This document shows positions 1 through 6,234 of a DNA stretch of 6,353 bases, in pieces. The translations under genes and the position numbers were made by a program. Numbering within the stretch: position 1 is the first letter of the stretch; each line of letters opens with the position of its first letter. Under the pieces are notes generated by a model. That model saw only the letters and a program-made list of their open reading frames with translations. It did no database searches and was not told the origin of the DNA. Where the stretch lies: positions 1 through 6,353 of the forward strand of contig CAMBZY010000196.1 of the NCBI GenBank assembly GCA_945872325.1, given 5' to 3'. Origin of the DNA: Candidatus Kuenenia stuttgartensis (GTDB lineage Bacteria > Planctomycetota > Planctomycetia > Isosphaerales > Isosphaeraceae).

Positions 1-1
1 T

Positions 2-793
2 CAACTGAATCTGGAGATCCCTGCAGCCGAACAGGTGCGCGAAGTTCCAGGCCTTGGTAGTGAAGGACTTGTGGCAAATGAGCGGATTCGCATGGGCAGC
101 CACCGTTACCTGGATCAGGAGGGGGTCTGTGAGCCCCAATTTCATGACCGTCTGGTGAATGCCGAAACGGGTGTGGGAACTTCTGTGGCCATTGCCGGTG
201 CCGCTGGACCTCTGGGCTGGATTCGGCTGGCCGATCAGCCAAGGGGTGAAGCGATTGGTGCTTTGGAAGAACTTAAAAAGCTTGGTGTGCGGACTTTAAT
301 GCTGACTGGCGATAACCAGTCGACTGCTAAATCGGTGGCGGCCTCGCTCGGAATTGCCGAAGTAAGAGCGGAGCTGATGCCTGAGGAAAAGGCCAAAATT
401 CTGTCAGAGCTAGTGAGCGAGTTTGGGATGGTTGGGATGGTTGGAGATGGTGTAAACGATGCTCCAGCCTTGGCATCGGCGACGGTTGGGATCTCGATGG
501 GTTCGATCGCCAGCGCAGTGACGAGTCAAACGGCAGACGTGGTTCTGATGAACGACAACCTGAACTCTCTACCGCAACTGATTCGACTGAGTCGTAAGAC
601 TTTACGTGTGATTCGGGCCAACGTAATTTTCGCGCTTGGTTCCAAATTCATCGTGATGATTCTGGCGGCCGTGGGGATCGCCCATTTCTGGCTTGCGATG
701 ATGGCCGATGTGGGTGTCAGCCTGATTGTTGTGGCCAATGCCTTGCGATTATTGCGATACGAACCGAAGTCGATGACGCATTCCAAAACTTAA
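2..793 (+). CDS. Heavy-metal (Zn/Cd/Pb-type) P1B ATPase, C-terminal part, 5' end cut by window
   Basis: This is the C-terminal part of an inner-membrane pump that uses ATP to export divalent heavy-metal ions. The frame is open from base 2, giving 263 visible residues. An internal GTG at 35 is not a credible start, because the family motifs run through it. Visible in order are the end of the nucleotide-binding domain (PGLGSEG, then MGSHRYL), the P-domain motif TGDN (305-316), the hinge motif GDGVNDAP (443-466), and the last two membrane helices. TM7 has ALGSK with Lys at 644-646. TM8 has MMADVG with Asp at 707-709, followed by ANALRLLR. In the family, this Lys/Asp pair marks the Zn/Cd/Pb class (ZntA-like); copper pumps instead have YN and MxxSS motifs here. 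The N-terminal metal-binding domain, CPC-type motif and DKTGT phosphorylation site lie upstream of the window, so metal specificity is inferred. The gene converges on the kinase gene. Confidence 0.93.
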   Translation, partial: QLNLEIPAAEQVREVPGLGSEGLVANERIRMGSHRYLDQEGVCEPQFHDRLVNAETGVGTSVAIAGAAGPLGWIRLADQPRGEAIGALEELKKLGVRTLMLTGDNQSTAKSVAASLGIAEVRAELMPEEKAKILSELVSEFGMVGMVGDGVNDAPALASATVGISMGSIASAVTSQTADVVLMNDNLNSLPQLIRLSRKTLRVIRANVIFALGSKFIVMILAAVGIAHFWLAMMADVGVSLIVVANALRLLRYEPKSMTHSKT

Positions 794-876
794 ACCGCGA
801 TCAAACACAGAAGTGTAATTCAGACGCTTTAGTTCCTTGATATCCGCTGACATGGCTTAAAGATCCATCGCGGTTT
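792..876. repeat. 10-bp perfect inverted repeat enclosing 65 bases
   Basis: AAACCGCGAT at 792-801 is an exact reverse complement of ATCGCGGTTT at 867-876. The left arm starts inside the TAA stop codon of the ATPase gene. Inside the loop, ACAC (805-808) can pair with GTGT (813-816) around AGAA, and CTTTA (827-831) with TAAAG (858-862), which would give a branched fold. It could be a 3' UTR structure, a small non-coding RNA or a miniature repeat element with terminal inverted repeats. The sequence alone does not decide. Confidence 0.6.
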
Positions 877-899
877 GTTGCTGGCCAAACGAACCCGCA

Positions 900-1007
900 G
901 CGCGAGCAAGGGTCGCATTAGTGAATGACCAGGCCAGCATAATCACCTACAAATCAAAGTGTTGCATCATCAACATCGTTTCAGGGACGCTCAGCCCTTG
1001 CTGGCGC
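900..1007. repeat. Long-range inverted repeat of the motif GCGC(G/C)AGCAAGGG
   Basis: GCGCGAGCAAGGG at 900-912 pairs with CCCTTGCTGGCGC at 995-1007 at 12 of 13 positions, with one G-G mismatch. The arms enclose 82 bases. Read on opposite strands, the two arms are the same element, GCGC(G/C)AGCAAGGG. This looks like a short dispersed motif present in both orientations. A small hairpin, TGTTG/CAACA, sits in the loop at 960-975. Confidence 0.6.
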
Positions 1008-1034
1008 GGCCGGTTAGTTTGGGCGGATGAGCCG

Positions 1035-1078
1035 CACCCCGTCAGGTCAGTGGAGGGCTGATGCCGGATATCGGGGTG
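1035..1078. repeat. Nested stem-loop just downstream of the kinase gene
   Basis: CACCCCG at 1035-1041 pairs perfectly with CGGGGTG at 1072-1078. Inside it, TCAG at 1047-1050 pairs with CTGA at 1058-1061 around the loop TGGAGGG. The outer arm lies 32 bases beyond the kinase stop codon on the minus strand, so it would fall in the kinase mRNA 3' end. It lacks a following T-run, so it could be a 3' protective or attenuating structure rather than an intrinsic terminator. Confidence 0.45.
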
Positions 1079-1109
1079 AGTTGGTTTCCAAAAAGATTCG
1101 CTGGATTTT

Positions 1110-4100
1110 TTACTCTTCAGGGGATAACCCGTCACCTGTACTGGATTTGAGGTTCGCCAGTGGGATCACGCGTGGCAAACGCTCTAGACGAGCACCAAGA
1201 CCTTGGCCGATGCCTTCTGTCTGAATCGCAAAATCAGAGGGCTGCAACTCCCAGATCGGTCGTTGGGCGGACCTGAAATTTCTCGTGAATCCCAAGTCAC
1301 CATGAAGGGCCTGTGTATCCTGGGCAGCTCGGGTCAGCTGCCATTCCTCGCGGTTCTGGCGACGGGCCAGCATGCCTGAAAGGTCGTTCTGATCAAGCCG
1401 ATAGGTCTCCCACTGGTGATATCCGACCTCGTCGCCTTCCCAGGTAATGCAATCTTTATCGAGATGATTCGGGTCGCCGTCACGCACTTCCAGGAGTGGA
1501 CTCTCCCGGGATGGATCGCCTGCTAGAATCGTGCGCTGGAGCTTGCATTCCAGATGAGGTGGCTCGCCGGGCCCCCGGCCTTGGAAGATTGTCGCCAGAT
1601 TGGTACCCAGAATGGCAGTGGTTTGTGTCATTTGAAGACGGGTGGTTTGAGACGTTTCCAGACGCCCAGGGGCTTGAATGGTCAGCAAAGATCGACCAAT
1701 CACGGCCAGTGTGCCTGTCAATTCAAGCTCGTTTCGCACATTGCCGGGGCTGCGAAAAAGGCCGCCTGAAGTGCGTACAAGGCTGTCGATCAATCGCACT
1801 GTGGCCCGTGGACTGGTGGCTTCCTCGAAGTTCGTTGAATCCGGACCAGTCATTGCAAAAACAGTCAGGTCGGTTCGCGATCCACGCACGGTCAGGGTGC
1901 AATCTTCAAACACAAGTTGTCCGCCACTCATCACTTCGAACAATCGCTCCTGAGCAGGTTCATTGGCATCCCACTCAATATCAAGGCCTCGTAAACGGAC
2001 CGTGACACCGGAATCAATGGTCCATCTTGCCATGCCTTGCATCTGCGATTGATTTTGACTCTTGAAAATCAGACGAGGGCGAACGGCACCTGGTTCTGCA
2101 CTAAAAACCCATTTCCCACTCTTCATTCTCATCACATTGGTGAGATTGATCTGTCCACCAGATGCGAGCGATATGGACGCCCCCTGGGCCAGATTTTTCC
2201 GAATCGCGTCCTGAAATTCAGACGTTTCGACCACCTCGCGAACCAGCGCCGTAGAATCGTTATTTTCAGACGTCACCGAACGGGCCGAACCGGATGTGCC
2301 CTTGGTGATCGCCGATTTTTGATCCGTCAGGCCAGTTCGCGTATTGTTCGCTATAAGTGCTTCGTCAGTCAGTGATTTCGTTAAGCCCTCGGCGGCTTGG
2401 GATGGCTGAGGAACGACCCGATTCGCCACCTCCTCAGTCCCATCTTCCGATCGGCCTTCCACCTGCATCGGCATCGGCATGGGCATCGGCATTGGGGGAG
2501 GAGCCGTTGCGACCAATTCTGGCTGGTCGATGGCTCCTGTGACTGCTGGCTTGGTGATTGGCTTTTCCGGAGTTTTGACGGAAGCCGATTTCTCGACAGG
2601 CTTTAAAGTGGCACTTGTACTGTTTTGAACCGGTGACGTATTCGCCAATAATTCTGGCTCATCCAATCGCGCAATCAGCTTCGGCTCAGCCCATCCACGA
2701 ACTCCGGCCGAGAGGTTTGACCACGGGCCTCGATTCAGTGAGAAAGCGTCTGCCCATCGGCCTTTAGCAGCCAGTAGAGATGAATCCGATGGGCTGTAGA
2801 CAGACTGTTTGGTCGATTGGCTACCTTGTTCGCGAATCGTTGAATCGGATTTTGTCCAGGAATCAAAATCGAGGATTTCTTCGTTGAATCGGGTGGATTC
2901 CATAAAGGTGGTCACTTCACCAAAAATATTCCCTCTCCCAAACCAATCAATCCGGCTCGGCCTTCGACTACTCAACAAACTGATCTGCCCACCGGGCCGA
3001 GGCGCGAAAATACAGTCCTGTGCACGAATCCTTGCTGCTGCACTATTTAGCTCAAGAATTGGGGTCCAGCCAGTCGCCATCACACTGACGTGATCAAGCT
3101 GGATCAGGCACGGCCAAGGCGTCTCTTTGTCGCCAGAATCCACCCAGATCAATGGCTCTGAACTCAGGTGCGCTGTGTCGGAAATCGAGAGATCCACCGG
3201 TCCGTCTGCATTAATCGCCACACGAGGGCCTAAAAACCGGCAGTTTTCGATTCGTACTGGTCGCCAGGCAAGCTTTTCCGCACGTGCATCATTGACTCGT
3301 AGTCTGACAAAAGCGGTCGAGTCCTTGTCAGGTGTTTGGTCCGCCAGAATCCGGACATCACGCATCACCAGATCACATTCCTCTGCCGAGATCGCCGCAT
3401 CAAGCCAGTTTCCCGAATCTCCGCGAATATCAAATGTCATGCCCTGCAAGAGGATACGGCTATCGCTAAAGCGCAATAAAATCGAATCTCTGGCCGCTTT
3501 CTCTTCAGGCTGATTGCCGTCAGGCACAATCACAGGCAGAATATCCTGATCCGATTTAATCGTTAAATCACTACGAATGATTGGTTTGACATCGCCTGGA
3601 TTCAGCCTGTAAGGTCCAGCCGAGGTTAAAGTAATGACCGATCCTGGATTGGCTTCGTTCAGGGCCTTGGCCAGCGAAGGCCCATCTGTGACCCGGAAGT
3701 TCGCTGGAGCAGACTGCCGGGGCTTCATCACAGGTGCGACAGGAATTGTTGCGGCCTGTTCTGGGCTGTCACGCTTGTCGACTTGTTTTGTAAACCCTTG
3801 TTTAGTAAGAGTCTCTGTCGAATTTGCAGGCGCTGGATTGGGGGCTGGATCGTCGCCCGCCATCCATGAAACAAGTGTCACCAGACTCGCCATGACCAGA
3901 GCGGGTGCCAGCCATAACCTGATCCCTCGTAAGGAAGTCGGTTCAAATTCAGGAGCTGGATTGGCGATCGGTTCTGTACGTTTTCGTGACTGAATCAGCT
4001 CTTTCAGTTCTTTGGAGCAGATTTCTGCAGAGGATGGCCGATCGGCAGGCGATTTTGCCATCAATCGGGTCACAAATGCTGAAATTTCAGGCGAAACCTT

Positions 4101-5012
4101 GGGATTGAATTGCGATAAATCAGGTGGAGATTGCTCTTGATGCTGAAGCAGTTTCTGCACCACATTCTGGCCGGGAAATGGTGGAACTCCTGCCAGCATA
4201 TGGAATATGGTGCACCCCAGCGAATAAAGGTCGCTACGGATATCGACATTGCGAGGGTCGCGGGCCTGCTCAGGGCTGATGTAATCAAACGTGCCCAGAG
4301 TTACGCCTGTCTGCGTCAAATCCACATGCCCCTGAGTCTCGTAACGCCGGGCCAGGCCAAGATCGACCAACTTCACTTGCCCACCAGGAGTTACGATCAA
4401 ATTTGAAGGCTTGATATCGCGGTGCACAACGCCCCTGTGATCCGCATGGGCCAGAGCATCGGCCACCTGACTTGACCAATCGAGCACCAGTTCAATATCC
4501 AATTGCCCGCGATCGTCGATCCACTGGCGAACCGTCCGCCCTTCGACATATTCAAAGGCCAGATAATAATAGATCCCGTCATGTCCTAAAGCATGAATGC
4601 GAGCGATGTTGGGATGATCGAGCTGGGCAGCGGCCTTGCCCTCAAGCAGGAATCGCTGGAGAACTTCGCTGTCCTGCGACGTCTTGGGCGGCAAAATTTT
4701 CAGGGCCACCATACGCTCAAGTGAAAGATCCTGAGCCGCATAAACCGTGGCCATTCCGCCCACTCCAATCGGTGGGCCAAGCTCGTAATTTCCAATCCTC
4801 ACGCCTGCAACTGGCATCTGTTCGGATCGGGATGCATCCGAAAGTTCTAGCCGTGTCGCGCCTGAATCCGTTCCGGACGAAGATGTTACAATCGTTGCAT
4901 TAGATTTCACAACGGTCGGTGGGTCGTTGTTATTCACTTCTGTGGAAGTCAACGAACGACCGGACAGTGTGACCGAATCCTTCAGTAAATCAGATTTTTC
5001 AGGATCACTCAT
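1110..5012 (-). CDS. Membrane Hanks-type Ser/Thr protein kinase with duplicated extracytoplasmic beta-helix domain
   Basis: This 1300-residue product should phosphorylate proteins on Ser/Thr in response to an external signal. Residues 1-75 are a polar Ser/Thr-rich tail. The kinase domain (about 76-340) has the Gly loop GVGGMATV (83-90), ATP-binding K105 in VALK, a likely helix-C E124, the catalytic loop HRDIKPSN (197-204), DLG instead of DFG (217-219), SPE (246-248), D261 and R325. All catalytic residues are present, so it is probably active. A single membrane span (366-385) has Arg residues before it and Asp residues after it, placing the kinase in the cytoplasm and about 915 residues outside. 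That outer part has two beta-helix-like modules (about 437-775 and 925-1275) separated by a Pro/Lys/Thr-rich linker with a Pro-Met run (839-849). No PASTA or WD40 repeats are seen. The ATG is supported by GGAG 8 bases upstream; Met66 is a weaker alternative. The substrate and ligand are unknown. Confidence 0.94.
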   Translation of the reverse strand: MSDPEKSDLLKDSVTLSGRSLTSTEVNNNDPPTVVKSNATIVTSSSGTDSGATRLELSDASRSEQMPVAGVRIGNYELGPPIGVGGMATVYAAQDLSLERMVALKILPPKTSQDSEVLQRFLLEGKAAAQLDHPNIARIHALGHDGIYYYLAFEYVEGRTVRQWIDDRGQLDIELVLDWSSQVADALAHADHRGVVHRDIKPSNLIVTPGGQVKLVDLGLARRYETQGHVDLTQTGVTLGTFDYISPEQARDPRNVDIRSDLYSLGCTIFHMLAGVPPFPGQNVVQKLLQHQEQSPPDLSQFNPKVSPEISAFVTRLMAKSPADRPSSAEICSKELKELIQSRKRTEPIANPAPEFEPTSLRGIRLWLAPALVMASLVTLVSWMAGDDPAPNPAPANSTETLTKQGFTKQVDKRDSPEQAATIPVAPVMKPRQSAPANFRVTDGPSLAKALNEANPGSVITLTSAGPYRLNPGDVKPIIRSDLTIKSDQDILPVIVPDGNQPEEKAARDSILLRFSDSRILLQGMTFDIRGDSGNWLDAAISAEECDLVMRDVRILADQTPDKDSTAFVRLRVNDARAEKLAWRPVRIENCRFLGPRVAINADGPVDLSISDTAHLSSEPLIWVDSGDKETPWPCLIQLDHVSVMATGWTPILELNSAAARIRAQDCIFAPRPGGQISLLSSRRPSRIDWFGRGNIFGEVTTFMESTRFNEEILDFDSWTKSDSTIREQGSQSTKQSVYSPSDSSLLAAKGRWADAFSLNRGPWSNLSAGVRGWAEPKLIARLDEPELLANTSPVQNSTSATLKPVEKSASVKTPEKPITKPAVTGAIDQPELVATAPPPMPMPMPMPMQVEGRSEDGTEEVANRVVPQPSQAAEGLTKSLTDEALIANNTRTGLTDQKSAITKGTSGSARSVTSENNDSTALVREVVETSEFQDAIRKNLAQGASISLASGGQINLTNVMRMKSGKWVFSAEPGAVRPRLIFKSQNQSQMQGMARWTIDSGVTVRLRGLDIEWDANEPAQERLFEVMSGGQLVFEDCTLTVRGSRTDLTVFAMTGPDSTNFEEATSPRATVRLIDSLVRTSGGLFRSPGNVRNELELTGTLAVIGRSLLTIQAPGRLETSQTTRLQMTQTTAILGTNLATIFQGRGPGEPPHLECKLQRTILAGDPSRESPLLEVRDGDPNHLDKDCITWEGDEVGYHQWETYRLDQNDLSGMLARRQNREEWQLTRAAQDTQALHGDLGFTRNFRSAQRPIWELQPSDFAIQTEGIGQGLGARLERLPRVIPLANLKSSTGDGLSPEE
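2465..2494. repeat. In-frame hexanucleotide tandem repeat (five GCATSG-type units)
   Basis: Five 6-base units (GCATCG twice, then GCATGG, GCATCG and GCATTG) lie in tandem. On the minus strand they encode the Pro-Met dipeptide run in the kinase linker, at about residues 839-849. The unit length is a multiple of three, so copy-number change would lengthen or shorten the linker without shifting the frame. Confidence 0.8.
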
Positions 5013-5020
5013 GATAGGAA

Positions 5021-5024
5021 CTCC
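5021..5024 (-). promoter_or_regulatory. Ribosome binding site of the kinase gene
   Basis: On the minus strand GGAG lies 8 bases before the ATG, a normal spacing that supports the long N-terminal form of the kinase. A second, better match, AAGGAG (5027-5032), is 14 bases from the ATG and is probably too far. Confidence 0.5.
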
Positions 5025-5084
5025 GTCTCCTTATCCCTGGAGATTCGATCCAAGTCGAACCACACTGGCCTGAGATATTTTTAG

Positions 5085-5098
5085 AGCCGGAACCGGCT
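5085..5098. promoter_or_regulatory. Palindrome AGCCGGAACCGGCT, possible operator or leader hairpin
   Basis: Two perfect 6-base half sites, AGCCGG and CCGGCT, are separated by AA, 72 bases upstream of the kinase start. The tight spacing suits a dimeric DNA-binding protein better than an RNA hairpin with a two-base loop. No known regulator is recognised. Confidence 0.3.
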
Positions 5099-5133
5099 AT
5101 TCTTACGGTCGAGTGCCGTCTACCTATAGAAGA

Positions 5134-5164
5134 GGCAGTTCATACTAGACTGGAACTCTCTGCC
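5134..5164. other. Bulged hairpin in the kinase/queC intergenic region
   Basis: GGCAG (5134-5138) pairs with CTGCC (5160-5164). The stem continues as TTC (5139-5141) with GAA (5153-5155) after a 4-base bulge, closing an 11-base loop. A smaller hairpin, ACGG/CCGT, lies next to it at 5105-5119. The function is unknown: it could be a leader structure for either divergent transcript. Confidence 0.3.
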
Positions 5165-5204
5165 GTGTCAATCCTCGCCCGTGATTTCCATATCGATCAA
5201 AAAT

Positions 5205-5268
5205 ACTCCTCAAGAAAATTCTAACTCCTTTATGAGGATAGTGTTGAGAGACATTGTCAATCACTCCT
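5205..5268. repeat. Three direct ACTCCT hexamers upstream of queC
   Basis: ACTCCT occurs at 5205-5210, 5224-5229 and 5263-5268. Start-to-start distances are 19 and 39 bases, close to two and four helical turns, so all three face roughly the same side of the DNA. This could be a binding array for a regulator of queC or the kinase gene. Chance in a short AT-rich stretch is not excluded. Confidence 0.35.
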
Positions 5269-5348
5269 TCAGGTGTATTTCTACCAAAGATATTCCTATG
5301 ATATAGATAAGATACGGTCCATGGAACGATTTTGGGACACACACTTTG

Positions 5349-6050
5349 ATGTCAGAACCCGTCTTAAAGCATGCCGTCGTCCTGCTCTCCGGTGGCATGG
5401 ATTCCACCACCACTCTGGCTGAAGCCAAAGCCGCTGGCTTCACCTGCCATGCTTTGACCGTCGAGTATGGTCAGCGCCACACACACGAACTAATTGCTTC
5501 AAACCGAGTTGCACAAGTGTTTTCTGTCAAAGATCACAAAACGATTTCACTGGACCTGAGACTCTTCGGCGGCAGCGCCCTGACAAGCGATATCAACGTA
5601 CCCAAAGATCGATCCGAAAACGAGATAGGGCATGGAATTCCTGTCACTTATGTACCTGCCCGAAATACAATCTTTTTAAGCCTCGCACTCGCTTGGGCCG
5701 AAACGATTGGTGCATTCGATATTTTTTTGGGTGTAAATTGCCTGGATTACTCAGGGTATCCAGATTGCCGCCCGGAGTTTCTTCGAGCATTTGAAAATAT
5801 GGCCGATCTGGCCACCGCCGCAGGGGTGGAAGACCGTGGCAAATTTCGGATCCATGCCCCTCTACTTTATCTCTCAAAAACCGATATCGTTCGACGTGGA
5901 CTCGAGTTAGGTGTCGACTTCAGCCTCACCCACACATGCTATGACCCAACCCCTGAAGGCCGCTCCTGTGGCCATTGTGATGCCTGCCAATTACGCCTGG
6001 CCGCATTTCACGAGGTGGGCATGACCGACCCGATTGCATATGCGACTTGA
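5349..6050 (+). CDS. queC: 7-cyano-7-deazaguanine synthase QueC (preQ0 synthase)
   Basis: QueC converts 7-carboxy-7-deazaguanine to preQ0 in the cytosol, using ammonia and ATP, in the queuosine tRNA-modification pathway. The 233-residue product has the full family length. It shows the PP-loop ATP motif SGGMDS (residues 14-19), YGQRH near residue 40, the family motifs YVPARN and GVNCLDYSGYPDCRPEF, and a C-terminal zinc site with C197, C207, C210 and C213. All expected catalytic and metal residues are present. ATG at 5349 is preferred; a TTG codon lies directly before it at 5346. The Shine-Dalgarno site is weak, with only GGGA at 5334-5337, 11 bases upstream. No queD, queE, queF or tgt is seen in the window, so those steps must be encoded elsewhere. 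The gene diverges from the kinase gene and is probably transcribed on its own or with the gene starting at 6235. Confidence 0.97.
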   Translation: MSEPVLKHAVVLLSGGMDSTTTLAEAKAAGFTCHALTVEYGQRHTHELIASNRVAQVFSVKDHKTISLDLRLFGGSALTSDINVPKDRSENEIGHGIPVTYVPARNTIFLSLALAWAETIGAFDIFLGVNCLDYSGYPDCRPEFLRAFENMADLATAAGVEDRGKFRIHAPLLYLSKTDIVRRGLELGVDFSLTHTCYDPTPEGRSCGHCDACQLRLAAFHEVGMTDPIAYAT

Positions 6051-6102
6051 AGCTCAAAAAATCAAGAACCGTCAGAATCCCTGACTTGCAATGAATCATG
6101 TC

Positions 6103-6121
6103 AGTCCGAAAAAAACGGACT
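6103..6121. terminator. Hairpin with A7 loop after queC, possible terminator
   Basis: AGTCCG (6103-6108) pairs with CGGACT (6116-6121) around a loop of seven A residues, 52 bases after the queC stop codon. A smaller hairpin, GTCAG/CTGAC at 6071-6085, precedes it. No T-run follows on the plus strand, so it is not a standard intrinsic terminator. Confidence 0.3.
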
Positions 6122-6165
6122 CGCTTATCAGCGTGATTTCGGATATCGTCAGAGATGTTATTAAT

Positions 6166-6195
6166 GGATGAAGCCAATTGAAACTGGCTTCGTCC
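6166..6195. terminator. 11-bp stem-loop between queC and the next gene
   Basis: GGATGAAGCCA (6166-6176) pairs with TGGCTTCGTCC (6185-6195), with one T-G wobble, around an 8-base loop. It is the longest short-loop stem in the window. It could end the queC transcript or lie in the 5' leader of the gene at 6235. The lack of a T-run on the plus strand makes a classical terminator uncertain. Confidence 0.4.
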
Positions 6196-6234
6196 GATGG
6201 CCGGGAATCATCACAATCACGGAATCATCGGATT

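Larger units (their letters stand above)
794..1109. other. Convergent intergenic region rich in inverted repeats, no convincing gene
   Basis: This 316-base spacer separates the 3' ends of the ATPase gene (+) and the kinase gene (-). I find no coding region with recognisable protein features. It does hold three successive inverted-repeat pairs (792-876, 900-1007 and 1035-1078) and a small hairpin, TGTTG/CAACA at 960-975. A 7-bp pair, GCTGGCC at 880-886 with GGCCAGC at 932-938, would compete or cross with the second pair. No arm is followed by a T-run on either strand, so no standard Rho-independent terminator is seen for either gene. The density of pairing suggests a structured RNA or a repeat element, but this was read by eye and not folded. 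Confidence 0.55.
5013..5348. promoter_or_regulatory. Divergent intergenic region carrying kinase and queC 5' regions
   Basis: This 336-base region separates the kinase start (-) from the queC start (+), so it should hold both promoters. The kinase side (5041-5164) is more GC-rich and carries three inverted repeats. The queC side (5180-5345) is AT-rich and has the three ACTCCT hexamers. A TATGAT at 5297-5302, about 50 bases before the queC ATG, resembles a -10 box, but no -35 box sits at the right distance. An in-frame TAG at 5304-5306 limits upstream extension of queC. No convincing coding region is seen. Confidence 0.6.

Noticed and set aside
526..786. Minus-strand frame of 86 codons over the ATPase end
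   Set aside because: It is antisense to the conserved last membrane helices of the P-type ATPase and has no features of its own.
792..1007. Integron attC site or CRISPR-like array
   Set aside because: The arms do not match GTTRRRY/RYYYAAC attC core sites, and there are no regularly spaced direct repeats.
947..1135. 62-codon minus-strand frame with GTG start in the convergent spacer
   Set aside because: It overlaps the kinase 3' end by 26 bases in another frame, has no domain or ribosome site, and runs through inverted repeats. It is more likely a by-product of a repeat motif than a gene, although a small repeat-derived protein cannot be fully excluded.
1496..2005. Plus-strand frame of 169 codons
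   Set aside because: It lies fully inside the kinase gene on the opposite strand, with Trp/Cys/Arg-rich composition and no recognisable motif, so it is an antisense shadow.
4472..4903. Plus-strand frame of 143 codons
   Set aside because: It is antisense to the conserved kinase domain, whose motifs explain the codon pattern of this stretch.
5131..5170. preQ1-I-like riboswitch upstream of queC
   Set aside because: The stretch begins AGAGGCAGTTC, which recalls the preQ1-I stem, but the CCTCT partner and the A-rich tail are missing, and it lies about 180 bases before the gene.
5244..5302. Sigma-70 promoter built from TTGAGA or TTGTCA and TATGAT
   Set aside because: TTGTCA (5254-5259) and TTGAGA (5244-5249) are 37 or more bases from TATGAT (5297-5302), far from the usual 16-18, so only an isolated -10-like box remains.
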